A DNA stretch of 60,701 nucleotides. It comes from an uncultured Alphaproteobacteria bacterium. GTDB lineage: Bacteria; Pseudomonadota; Alphaproteobacteria; Caulobacterales; Caulobacteraceae. Position numbers and translations under genes: made by a program. The stretch lies in contig CAIVVM010000009.1 of assembly GCA_903909375.1 (NCBI GenBank), forward strand, positions 1 to 60,701, in the 5' to 3' direction. The notes under the pieces are model-generated. The model worked only from the letters and a program-made list of their open reading frames with translations, was not told the origin of the DNA and searched no databases. Below are positions 25,411-33,646 of the stretch, piece by piece. Position 1 is the stretch's first letter. Every line of letters begins with the position of its first letter.

Positions 25411-27504
25411 CTAGCGCCCGCCGCCTGAAACCGCCGCCGGGGCCGGGGCCGGCGCAGGCTTCGGCGCCTGCTGGGCCTGCTCGCGGCGCCGTCCGCCCAT
25501 CATCGCCTGCATGGCGGCGTATTCGACCTTGTCGATCGCGCCGTCCGCGTTCTTGTCGACCATCGGGAAGAACTTGACCAGATTGGCGCCCATTTCGCCC
25601 TTGAGCTCGGCCTTCTGGATCTTGCCGTCCACATTGTCGTCGAACATGCCCATCAGTCGGGTCTTGTCGATGAGGTCGTCGTTGTTGGTGAGCTGGGCCG
25701 AGGTTTCGTCCGTCCAGCGATAGCGCACCGCCGTATAGAACATCTCCTCCCAGGACTGGTCGCCCCAGACGATGGTCTTGGCAGCGTCCGGGTTGGCCGG
25801 GTTCTGCTTCGAATTGTCGTACCAGTAGTTGGCGATCAGCTTGGAGCCCGCCGGGATCTTCAGCGGCTCGGCGAAGCTGTACTCGCGCTGCCAGTTGAAA
25901 TCGTAGCGCGGCATGGCCAGCAGCTGCTTCTTCGCGCCGTCCGGATACTCCACCCACAGGTCCGACGCATAGCCGCGGTAGTGGGCGTGCGGGAAGGCGG
26001 AGTAGAGCAGCATGTCCTTCGGCACATCGATATAGGCGGTCTCCTTGTGGCGCCCCTCGCCGGCCGGGATGACGATGGTCGGGTCCACGATCACCGAGTT
26101 GCGCATCACCAGTTCGGGCGTCTCGCCGTCCTTGTAGAAGTAGAGGCCCAGCTTGGAGGTGTCGGTCACCTCCTTGCCGAAGGGGGTATAGTGGGCCTGC
26201 GCCCCGATGGCGCCGCCCGGCGGCAGATAGGTGCCGACGTTCGTGGGCCACAGCGTGCTCTCCGCCCCCACCGCATAGCCGCCCATGGAGGCGCCCCAGC
26301 GGCTCTCATTGCCCTTGCCGTCAGCCGGAACCTCCTTGAGGTAGCCGGTCAGGAAATGGTGCACCGCCTGGCGCTGGCTGACCACGAAGGTCGAGGCCTT
26401 GACCCACTTGCCCTCGGTCAGCGGGTTCACCATCACCGGCCGCTGGTAGTCCACCACGCCCGACGCCGGGATGGTGTACTTCGGGATGTCCAGGATCAGG
26501 TCCGGCTTGCCCAGCGGCCAGGTCTCGGCCACCCGTCGCTTCGCGCCCAGGGGATCGGCGCCCTCGCCGCGCGGCGCGCCCTGCTCGATCCAGTGGACGA
26601 CCGTCTTGATCTGGGCCGAGGTCAGGCTCTTGTCATCGGACCACTTGCCCACGTGCGGGTCCACGTTCCAGGGCGGCATGCGATCGGTGCGCAGCACCTC
26701 GCGGATCATCGGCGAGAAGCCCTTGACCATCTCGTAGTTGGTCATCGCAAAGGGACCGATGCCGCCTTCCACGTGACAGGACACGCATTTGGCCTCCAGG
26801 ATCGGGGCCACATCCTTGACGTAGGATATCTTTTTCGCGGCTGCGGCCCGGCCGGGGAAGTCGATCAGGCAACCGGCGCTCATCCGGGTGGCGGCCTGGG
26901 CCGGCTTGCCGGCCATCACGGCCTCGATGGCGTTGGACGCCCAGGGATGGTCTGCGACGGCCTTCTGGGTTCCGTAGTCCAGCCGGTCGTCCATCGGCCC
27001 GCGATAGGCGACCTTCCAGGTCTTCGGATCGATCACATAGAACTCAGCCGTCCGCCTGACGCCCAGCTGCTCGCCCACCAGCTGGTGGGTGTCCATCAGG
27101 ATCGGGATGTCGATGCCGAACTCCTCCTTCTCTTTCGCAATGGCGTCACGGCCATCCTGGAGGTTGGAATTCAGCATCAGGAACTTCACGCCCTGCGGAC
27201 CGTACTTGGCCTGCAACGCTTTCAGGTGCGGTGTGAGATTGCGCGCGATAGGGCAGCCGTTGCCGGTGGTGACGATCACGATCGCCTTCGCATCGGTCAT
27301 CCGATAGAGCTCGTGGCCCATGTAGTCGGTGTCCGACAGCATGAAATTGTCGATGGTGGCCGGCGCGCGGGGCTCCCGCGCGTTTTCGGCGGCCGAGGGC
27401 GCGCCGGAAGCGAGCGCACTCGGCGCCGCTCCGTTGGTGGTGCAGCCAAACAGCAGCGCTGCCGCCGCGACCGTGGCCAGGGCCGAAACATGGGCTTTGA
27501 TCAT
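25411..27504 (-). CDS. Redoxin-cytochrome c-copper monooxygenase-like-EF-hand lipoprotein
   Basis: A 697-residue multidomain exported protein. A lipoprotein signal peptide ends at C21 (AAAALLFGC). Residues about 48-200 are a thioredoxin-like/AhpC-TSA domain with a lone cysteine in GNGCPIARNL (C84). A c-type heme motif CVSCH sits at 240-244, with M275 or another Met as possible axial ligand. Residues 370-600 match the PHM-type ascorbate-dependent monooxygenase layout: HH at 382-383, H438 in GAQAHYTPFG, HAH at 506-508 and M588 in SWEEMF. These are the usual ligands of the two copper sites. Two EF-hands follow, DDNVDGKIQKAEL and DKNADGAIDKVEY. It probably works in the periplasm or at the outer membrane; substrate unknown. 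It is 187 bp from sdhB. Confidence 0.8.
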   Translation of the reverse strand: MIKAHVSALATVAAAALLFGCTTNGAAPSALASGAPSAAENAREPRAPATIDNFMLSDTDYMGHELYRMTDAKAIVIVTTGNGCPIARNLTPHLKALQAKYGPQGVKFLMLNSNLQDGRDAIAKEKEEFGIDIPILMDTHQLVGEQLGVRRTAEFYVIDPKTWKVAYRGPMDDRLDYGTQKAVADHPWASNAIEAVMAGKPAQAATRMSAGCLIDFPGRAAAAKKISYVKDVAPILEAKCVSCHVEGGIGPFAMTNYEMVKGFSPMIREVLRTDRMPPWNVDPHVGKWSDDKSLTSAQIKTVVHWIEQGAPRGEGADPLGAKRRVAETWPLGKPDLILDIPKYTIPASGVVDYQRPVMVNPLTEGKWVKASTFVVSQRQAVHHFLTGYLKEVPADGKGNESRWGASMGGYAVGAESTLWPTNVGTYLPPGGAIGAQAHYTPFGKEVTDTSKLGLYFYKDGETPELVMRNSVIVDPTIVIPAGEGRHKETAYIDVPKDMLLYSAFPHAHYRGYASDLWVEYPDGAKKQLLAMPRYDFNWQREYSFAEPLKIPAGSKLIANYWYDNSKQNPANPDAAKTIVWGDQSWEEMFYTAVRYRWTDETSAQLTNNDDLIDKTRLMGMFDDNVDGKIQKAELKGEMGANLVKFFPMVDKNADGAIDKVEYAAMQAMMGGRRREQAQQAPKPAPAPAPAAVSGGGR

Positions 27505-27691
27505 GCTGAAATCCTCCCAGACGCTGGCGGTCGCGAACGGTCCGCTCAGGTTCCCGATCCGAAACTCTGCGATACGCCAGAGCCTAGGCTAGCCGGGTTG
27601 GGTTTCATCATTATTTCTCATCCATGTCCCAGGCGGATTCAGCCCGTATGCGCGGGCTCGCCGGCACATGGATGTCGCGGATGCGGACCCC

Positions 27692-28477
27692 TCAGACCAC
27701 GCGCTCGACCAGGATCTTCTTGATCTCGGCGATGGCCTGGGCCGGGTTCAGACCCTTGGGGCAGACCTGGGCGCAGTTCATGATCGTGTGGCAGCGATAG
27801 AGCTTGAAGGGGTCTTCCAGGTCATCCAGACGCGCGCCGGTGTCCTCGTCGCGGCTGTCGATGATCCAGCGATAGGCGTGGAGCAGGGCGGCCGGGCCCA
27901 GGTACTTCTCCTGGTTCCACCAATAGCTGGGGCACGAGGTGGAGCAGCAGGCGCACAGGATGCACTCATAGAGGCCGTCCAGCTTGGCGCGGTCTTCCGG
28001 CGACTGCTTCCATTCCTTCTGCGGCTCAGGCGTCTCGGTCTTCAGCCAGGGCTCCACCGAGGCGTATTGCGCGTAGAACAGCGTCAGATCCGGCACCAGG
28101 TCCTTCACCACCGGCATGTGCGGCAGCGGGCTGATCATGATCTTGTCCGAGGGGCAGTCGTCGTGGCCGTGGATGCAGGCCAGCGTATTGCGCCCGGCGA
28201 TGTTCATGGCGCACGAACCGCAGATGCCTTCACGGCACGACCTGCGGAACGTCAGCGTCGGGTCCATGTGGGTCTTGATGTAGATCAGCACGTCCAGGAC
28301 CATCGGCCCGCACAGGCTGGTGTCCACGTCATAGGTATCCCAGCTCGGATTGACGCCCTTGTCGGGATCATACCGATAGACCTTGAAGGTCTTGGTCTTG
28401 CCCGAAGAGCCCGCCGGCGCCGGATAATGCTTTCCGCCCTTGGGGACGGAATTCTTCGGAAGGGTGAGTTGGACCAT
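27692..28477 (-). CDS. sdhB: Succinate dehydrogenase iron-sulfur subunit
   Basis: A 261-residue iron-sulfur protein that passes electrons from SdhA to quinone. The [2Fe-2S] cluster ligands are in [16 protein letters not shown] with the later C of NTLACIHG; the [4Fe-4S] and [3Fe-4S] ligands are in [17 protein letters not shown] and [17 protein letters not shown]. It is the last gene of the reverse-strand order sdhC-sdhD-sdhA-sdhB, 19 bp after sdhA. The ATG at 28477 is the normal start ([10 protein letters not shown]). Confidence 0.96.
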   Translation of the reverse strand: MVQLTLPKNSVPKGGKHYPAPAGSSGKTKTFKVYRYDPDKGVNPSWDTYDVDTSLCGPMVLDVLIYIKTHMDPTLTFRRSCREGICGSCAMNIAGRNTLACIHGHDDCPSDKIMISPLPHMPVVKDLVPDLTLFYAQYASVEPWLKTETPEPQKEWKQSPEDRAKLDGLYECILCACCSTSCPSYWWNQEKYLGPAALLHAYRWIIDSRDEDTGARLDDLEDPFKLYRCHTIMNCAQVCPKGLNPAQAIAEIKKILVERVV

Positions 28478-28496
28478 CTGCGTCTTCCTTCCGAGC

Positions 28497-30284
28497 CTAG
28501 TACACCCGCGACTTTGGCGGGATGTAGTCGATGTCTTTTGAGAGCGTGAAGTTGTGCACCGGCCGGTCGTCGATCTTCACCTTGCCGGTGGCGTCGTCGA
28601 ACCAGGTCAGGGTGTGGGCCATCCACTTGGCGTCGTCGCGATCCGGGAAGTCCTCGTGGGCGTGGGCGCCGCGGCTTTCGGTGCGGTTGGCCGCGCCGAC
28701 CACCGTGACAACAGCCTGACCGATCAGGTTGTCGAGCTCCAGCGTCTCCATCAGATCCGAGTTCCAGATCATGGAACGGTCGCTGACCTTCAGATCGGCG
28801 CGCTTGGCGTTCACCACCTCCATGCGCTTCACGCCCGAGGCCAGGTCCTTGGAGGTGCGATAGACGGCGGCGTCTTCCTGCATCACCATCTGCATTTCCA
28901 GCCGCAGGTCGGCGGTCGGCGTGCCGCCATCGGCGTGGCGGAACCGGTCCAGGCGCGCCAGATGGCCGTCCGTCATGGCGTGCTTCAGCTCGGGCTGCGT
29001 CGCGCCGGCCTTCAGGATATCGGCAGCCCGCAGAGCCGCCGAGCGGCCGAACACCACCAGGTCGATCAGCGAGTTTGAGCCCAGGCGATTGGCGCCGTGG
29101 ACGCTGACGCAGGCGGCTTCGCCGACCGACATAAGCCCGGGCACCACCTGGTCAGGGTTCTTGCCCGCCTTGGTCACCACCTCGGAGTAGAAGTTCGTGG
29201 GGATGCCGCCCATGTTGTAGTGCACGGTGGGGATCACCGGGATCGGCTGCTTGGTCACATCCACGCCGGCGAAGATCTTGGCGCTCTCGGAGATGCCGGG
29301 CAGGCGCTGATGCAGAATCTTCGGGTCCAGGTGATCCAGATGCAGGAAGATGTGGTCCTTCTTCAGACCCACACCGCGACCCTCGCGGATCTCCATGGTC
29401 ATGGCGCGTGAAACCATGTCGCGCGGCGCCAGATCCTTCACGGTGGGCGCATAGCGCTCCATGAAGCGTTCGCCCTCGGAGTTGGTGAGATAGCCGCCTT
29501 CGCCGCGGGCGCCCTCGGTGATCAGACAGCCGGAGCCGTAGATCCCGGTGGGGTGGAACTGCACGAATTCCATGTCCTGCAGGGGCAGGCCGGCCCGCAG
29601 AGCCATGCCGCCGCCGTCGCCGGTGCAGGTATGGGCCGAGGTGGCCGAGAAATAGGCGCGGCCATAGCCGCCCGTGGCCAGGATCACCATCTGCGCCTGG
29701 AACCGGTGCAGGGTGCCGTCGTCCAGCTTCCAGGCGGTCACCCCCCGGCAGACGCCCTCATCCATGATCAGGTCGAGCGCGAAATACTCGATGAAGAACT
29801 CGGTCGCGTTGGCCAGGGACTGACCATACATGGTGTGAAGCATGGCGTGGCCGGTGCGGTCGGCCGCCGCGCAGGTGCGCTGGATCGGGGCCTCGCCATA
29901 GTTCTTGGTCATGCCGCCGAAGGCGCGCTGATAGATCTTGCCGTCCTCGGTGCGGCTGAACGGCACGCCCCAGTGTTCCAGCTCATAGACCGCCGCCGGC
30001 GCGTTGCGGCAGAGGTATTCGATGGCGTCCTGATCGCCCAGCCAGTCCGACCCCTTGACGGTGTCATACATGTGCCAGCGCCAGTCATCCTCGCCCATGT
30101 TGCCGAGCGAGGCGGAGATCCCGCCCTGGGCCGCCACCGTGTGCGACCGGGTCGGAAACACCTTGGAGATGCAGGCCGTCTTCAGTCCCGCCTGGGCGCA
30201 GCCCAGCGCGGCGCGCAGGCCGGAGCCGCCGGCCCCCACCACCACCACGTCAAACTTGTGATCGATGAACTCGTACGTCGCCAT
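28497..30284 (-). CDS. sdhA: Succinate dehydrogenase flavoprotein subunit
   Basis: A 595-residue flavoprotein of complex II. It starts [20 protein letters not shown] with the FAD-binding GxGxxG, followed by [15 protein letters not shown], whose histidine holds the covalent FAD. Dicarboxylate-binding residues appear in [40 protein letters not shown] and [15 protein letters not shown] [13 protein letters not shown]. The last residues are [10 protein letters not shown]. The upstream extension to 30362 overlaps sdhD in another frame and is not used. It follows sdhD with 4 bp between them. Confidence 0.96.
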   Translation of the reverse strand: MATYEFIDHKFDVVVVGAGGSGLRAALGCAQAGLKTACISKVFPTRSHTVAAQGGISASLGNMGEDDWRWHMYDTVKGSDWLGDQDAIEYLCRNAPAAVYELEHWGVPFSRTEDGKIYQRAFGGMTKNYGEAPIQRTCAAADRTGHAMLHTMYGQSLANATEFFIEYFALDLIMDEGVCRGVTAWKLDDGTLHRFQAQMVILATGGYGRAYFSATSAHTCTGDGGGMALRAGLPLQDMEFVQFHPTGIYGSGCLITEGARGEGGYLTNSEGERFMERYAPTVKDLAPRDMVSRAMTMEIREGRGVGLKKDHIFLHLDHLDPKILHQRLPGISESAKIFAGVDVTKQPIPVIPTVHYNMGGIPTNFYSEVVTKAGKNPDQVVPGLMSVGEAACVSVHGANRLGSNSLIDLVVFGRSAALRAADILKAGATQPELKHAMTDGHLARLDRFRHADGGTPTADLRLEMQMVMQEDAAVYRTSKDLASGVKRMEVVNAKRADLKVSDRSMIWNSDLMETLELDNLIGQAVVTVVGAANRTESRGAHAHEDFPDRDDAKWMAHTLTWFDDATGKVKIDDRPVHNFTLSKDIDYIPPKSRVY

Positions 30285-30288
30285 GGGT

Positions 30289-30672
30289 TCAGGCGCCCCC
30301 CAGCGCGACCTTGAGGATTGAAAAGATCGCCAGCGCGCCAGCCAGGCCGCAGACGAAGACATTGGCCATCAGGGCCGCCGCCTTGGTGAGGTGTCCGTAG
30401 ACATAGTCCTCGATGATCACCCGAACGCCGCCCTGCATGTGCATGAAGCTGATGGCGATCGTCAGGATGATCAGGGTGGCGTTGACCGGATTGCCGATCC
30501 ACTCGACCGCGCCGTAATAGTCCAGCCCGGCCAGCAGAATACAGCTGTAGACCGCCCAGAGCACCAGCGGCACCAGCGCCACCGCGCCGACCCGCTCGGA
30601 GATCCAGTGGCTGACGCCGTGCTTGGCCGAGCCCAGCCCGCGCGCCGTCGAAAGGGGTGTGCGAAAGTTCAT
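30289..30672 (-). CDS. sdhD: Succinate dehydrogenase membrane anchor subunit
   Basis: A 127-residue three-helix membrane anchor. It begins [20 protein letters not shown] and has [20 protein letters not shown], the first helix with a quinone-site-type SxR pattern. A later [20 protein letters not shown] holds the heme or quinone-side residues. Its ATG overlaps the stop of sdhC (TGATG). The short length and weak overall conservation are normal for the SdhD family. Confidence 0.9.
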   Translation of the reverse strand: MNFRTPLSTARGLGSAKHGVSHWISERVGAVALVPLVLWAVYSCILLAGLDYYGAVEWIGNPVNATLIILTIAISFMHMQGGVRVIIEDYVYGHLTKAAALMANVFVCGLAGALAIFSILKVALGGA

Positions 30673-31079
30673 CAGACCACTCCCGCCATGAAGGCGATCA
30701 CCCAGATCGCCAGCGTCGCGGCGATGGTGAAACCAAACACCGCATAGGCCGACGAATTGGCGCTCTTCAGGTCCAGCCCATGCCCCGCGTCCCAGATCAG
30801 GTGCCGGACGCCATTGGCCAGGTGGTAGAACAACGCCAGGCTGATCGCGAACATCACCAGCTTGCCCAAGGGCGAGCCCAGCAGGTCCATGAAGGCGCCA
30901 TAGGCTTCCGGCCCGCTGCCCAGCGCCACGGCCCAGGCCGCGACGATCAGGCCCGCGCCATAGAGACCGGCGCCGGTGACGCGATGCAGGATCGAGGTGA
31001 GCATGGTGACATGCCAGCGCCACACCTGCAGGTGCGGCGACATCGGCCTGTCGGCGGGTCCCCGTGGAACGGATGTCAT
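30672..31079 (-). CDS. sdhC: Succinate dehydrogenase cytochrome b556 subunit
   Basis: A 135-residue membrane subunit of complex II, first gene of the sdhCDAB operon. The opening MTSVPRGPADRPMSPHLQVW is followed by the family motif SILHRVTGAGL, which contributes to the quinone site. Three hydrophobic helices follow, with ALFYHLANGVRHLIWDAGHG supplying the probable heme-ligand histidine. The start at 31079 is upstream of that motif by the usual distance. A LysR gene is transcribed divergently from the other side of a 189 bp gap. Confidence 0.93.
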   Translation of the reverse strand: MTSVPRGPADRPMSPHLQVWRWHVTMLTSILHRVTGAGLYGAGLIVAAWAVALGSGPEAYGAFMDLLGSPLGKLVMFAISLALFYHLANGVRHLIWDAGHGLDLKSANSSAYAVFGFTIAATLAIWVIAFMAGVV

Positions 31080-31268
31080 CGAAGCGCTCTCGCCTCCCCC
31101 AAAACCTGTGCCCGACCCGGTTGTAAGGGTGACGTCGGGGCTGTCAACGAAGACACGAAACGGGCGAGCGCGCGCCGGACTCGAAACTTCGCAGACCGTG
31201 AAGTATCCTGAGACGTGCCCCCGGCGCAATGCGTCAGTTTCCCAGTTTTGCTTCGTGGATGGCGAAGG

Positions 31269-32150
31269 ATGCGCTTCGATCTGATCGATCTTCGACTGTT
31301 CCGGGATGTGGCCGACGCCGGCTCGATCACGGCGGGCGCCGAGCGCAGCGCGCTGGCCCTGGCCGCCGCCTCCACGCGAATCCGGCAGATGGAGGCCGAT
31401 CTGGGCGCGGCCCTGCTGACCCGCTCGCGCGCGGGCGTCACCCTGACGCCCGCCGGGCACATGCTGCTGAAACACGCCCGAGGCCTGCTCGACCAGGCGG
31501 CCCGGATGCGCGACGACCTCTCGGCCTTTGCCGGCGGCCTCTCCGGCGAGGTTCGCCTGCTGGCCAATACCAACGCGCTTACCGAATTCCTGCCGGAACC
31601 GCTCAGCCTGTTCCTCGCCGCCCACCCCCAGGTCAATGTCGATCTGGAGGAGCGGCTGTCCGACGAGATCGTCGGCCTGATCGCCGAGGGCGTCGGCGAC
31701 ATCGGCATCGTCGCCGGCACCGTCGATGTCGGCCGTCTGCAGACCTATCCGTTTCGCTCCGACCGGTTCGTGGTGGTGGCGGCGCAGAACCATCCGCTGG
31801 CGGCGCGAACCCAGATGGCCTTCGCCGAGGTTCTGGACTTCGACATTGTCGGTCTGGAACGCTCAAGTTCGCTCCAGCGGTTCCTCGTCGCCAAGGCCGC
31901 CCGCGAGGGCCGCCCGCTGAAGGCCCGAATCCAGCTACGCAGCTTCGACGCGGTCTGCCGGCTGGTGGCCGCCGGCGTCGGCGTCGGCGTCGTCCCCCAG
32001 ACCACGGCCCGCCGCGCCGCCCAGACCATGGCCCTGGCGGTCATCGAACTGACCGACGACTGGGCGCTCCGCGAACTCACCATCGTGGTCAGGGCTGATG
32101 AGGTGCTGCGGCCCTACGCCCAGGCGCTGGTGGAGAGTTTGCGGGCGTGA
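31269..32150 (+). CDS. LysR family transcriptional regulator
   Basis: A 293-residue regulator with a winged helix-turn-helix at the N-terminus (MRFDLIDLRLFRDVADAGSI, with LALAAASTRIRQMEADLGAA as recognition region and LTPAGHMLLKHARGLLDQAA) and a two-lobed effector domain from about residue 90. The ATG at 31269 has GAAGG upstream and is preferred to an upstream alternative at 31215. It is divergent from sdhC. LysR proteins often control the divergent gene, but sdh is not a typical target, so the target is uncertain. It converges with the SIR2-like gene. Confidence 0.88.
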   Translation: MRFDLIDLRLFRDVADAGSITAGAERSALALAAASTRIRQMEADLGAALLTRSRAGVTLTPAGHMLLKHARGLLDQAARMRDDLSAFAGGLSGEVRLLANTNALTEFLPEPLSLFLAAHPQVNVDLEERLSDEIVGLIAEGVGDIGIVAGTVDVGRLQTYPFRSDRFVVVAAQNHPLAARTQMAFAEVLDFDIVGLERSSSLQRFLVAKAAREGRPLKARIQLRSFDAVCRLVAAGVGVGVVPQTTARRAAQTMALAVIELTDDWALRELTIVVRADEVLRPYAQALVESLRA

Positions 32151-32185
32151 TTTCATCGACGCAGCGCAGGTCACAGTAATTGCTG

Positions 32186-33241
32186 CTATGACAGGATTTT
32201 CAGACCGTACGCACCAATCATCTCCACGCAAGGATTATTGGCAAACTCGATCTGCAAGTTTCCGGAATACATGAAATCTGGCTCGGGATTCGCCGTCAGT
32301 TTATACAGCCGCTTCCGGAACACATCCTGATCCGCCCCCGAGGTCTTGTAAGTAGTGGCATAAATTTCGGGCGTATTCGTGGGTCCGCTGCTCAAGGAGA
32401 GTAGCTCGACGTTCTGACGGTGAAAGCCAAAACCAAGGAAAACCAGCTGCTCGCATTCTTGGATGAGCTTTTGCCAATGTTGCTTTTCCGCTTCGTCGTG
32501 GGCCTGTTCCGTGAATGTCTTGATTTCGTCGGACACATTCAGCAGGGCCTCCCCGTGAAGCCTCTCGCCGAACTCAATGCCTCTGCCTATGGCTGCGCAT
32601 TGCCAAGGTAGTTTGCCCACCTGGCCATAGGGGTGAGTGATGTCGAGCGTGGACATGACGCCCGCTGCAGCGTCACGATCAACCCCATAAGCCCGCTGCA
32701 GCGCGTGATATAGGAATACTTCGACGCAACGGTCATAATTGAAGTTAATTATCGATAGTCCATCAAATATTCGATCTAGTTCTCCTAATCTAACCCCTGT
32801 CTGTAGAAAGCTGAACATTTTATAAATCCAAGTTTCAGCGTGACTGGGCAATGCCTGATATTGGATTTGTGCTTCATGACTATGAAATTGGACTAAATTA
32901 GATGATGATTCGGATTCAAGTATACTTTGAGCGATAGCGGCTTTTCCAGTTGTCACTAGAACATCGTCGTGACCATGGTTGTATAGGTAGTCATCTATCG
33001 ATCGGGCTATCGGAAGTCCCTCGCTGATCCTGCGTCCCGCTTCAAAGACAACATTTCCGGTCGGGAAGCGGTTCTTCAGGGCGCGGTAAAGTTCGACATC
33101 ACCCTTCGTCTGGTAGCCTGCACCATCGAACCCAAAATCTGTTCGGGCTGAGATGCTTTTTGCCAACCCGTCGCCTGCAGGGAGTTCGAATTCTACGCTT
33201 GAGCCCGCCCCCAAAACAAACACGGTTCTTTTCTGCAACAT
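32186..33241 (-). CDS. SIR2-like domain protein, possible defence gene
   Basis: A 351-residue protein with a SIR2/TIR-like NAD-binding core. VFVLGAGSS (7-15) is the first nucleotide-binding strand, SIDDYLYNH and FNYDRCVEVF follow, with THPYGQVGK as the possible catalytic region, then LVFLGFGFHRQNVELL near the end. Such stand-alone SIR2-like genes are common in antiviral islands, where they deplete NAD+ after phage infection. That role is inferred; no partner gene (Thoeris TIR, Argonaute, HerA) lies next to it. The reading frame is AT-richer than the neighbouring core genes, which suggests transfer. The ATG at 33241 has a GGAGGA 13 bases upstream. Confidence 0.72.
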   Translation of the reverse strand: MLQKRTVFVLGAGSSVEFELPAGDGLAKSISARTDFGFDGAGYQTKGDVELYRALKNRFPTGNVVFEAGRRISEGLPIARSIDDYLYNHGHDDVLVTTGKAAIAQSILESESSSNLVQFHSHEAQIQYQALPSHAETWIYKMFSFLQTGVRLGELDRIFDGLSIINFNYDRCVEVFLYHALQRAYGVDRDAAAGVMSTLDITHPYGQVGKLPWQCAAIGRGIEFGERLHGEALLNVSDEIKTFTEQAHDEAEKQHWQKLIQECEQLVFLGFGFHRQNVELLSLSSGPTNTPEIYATTYKTSGADQDVFRKRLYKLTANPEPDFMYSGNLQIEFANNPCVEMIGAYGLKILS

Positions 33242-33381
33242 AGGTGTACGGCGTCCTCCGAAGTGTATGATTCTTTGGCTAGGAAACAAGGTGACAGACA
33301 ATCGCGCCCCATCGCACTTTGCCCCAAGTCGAGAGCGCATAGTTAGATGCCTCTCCGCACCAAAACTCACGGATTGTGCGA

Positions 33382-33474
33382 GCCTGACGTCCAGGCCAAG
33401 TCAAGGACTGGCCTCCGGTCAGCTGCGCCGCAGCGGCGCTCTGCGCCATTCTTGAGTTGGCCTGGACGTCAGGC
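33382..33474. repeat. 93 bp palindromic element with 18 bp perfect arms
   Basis: GCCTGACGTCCAGGCCAA (33382-33399) and TTGGCCTGGACGTCAGGC (33457-33474) are exact inverted copies. After one unpaired base on each side the stem continues with TCAAG and CTTGA. The centre is a GC-rich segment. Such a long stem looks like a non-autonomous palindromic element or REP/MITE-like repeat. Confidence 0.75.
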
Positions 33475-33500
33475 AAACTGGCCGCCATGAGATACATGGC
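33467..33500. repeat. 34 bp repeat, first copy
   Basis: The sequence beginning CGTCAGGCAAACTGGC and ending CATGGC recurs at 57291-57324 with 31 of 34 identical bases. Its left end overlaps the right arm of the 93 bp palindrome. Confidence 0.65.
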
Positions 33501-33510
33501 TTGCAAAGTA

Positions 33511-33624
33511 GGGACATCGGGTAATCGAGGTAGGCCCATCCTCCTGATTGAAGCAGCGCGATCCACTCGCTCCGACTTCGTTTCCTCAGCCTTGGATGGG
33601 CCTACCTCAATTACGCGATGTCCC
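33511..33624. repeat. 114 bp palindromic element with 31 bp arms
   Basis: The arm at 33511-33541 (GGGACATCG...GCCCATCC) and the arm at 33594-33624 are inverted copies with 29 of 31 bases matching. A 52 bp loop lies between. A second possible pairing uses CGGGTAATC (33518-33526) with GATTACCCG (33627-33635). The form fits a small MITE-like element; no transposase gene is nearby. Confidence 0.75.
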
Positions 33625-33646
33625 TGGATTACCCGCGGCCGTGGGT

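Larger units (their letters stand above)
33242..33646. other. Gene-free region holding two palindromic elements
   Basis: This 405 bp region has no supported gene. It holds two long inverted repeats (33382-33474 and 33511-33624) and a 34 bp sequence that recurs beyond nrdB. The longest open frame across it is a by-product of the repeats. Confidence 0.7.

Noticed and set aside
26000..27700. Long forward frames opposite the multidomain lipoprotein
   Set aside because: They are antisense shadows; the reverse strand has consistent domain motifs.
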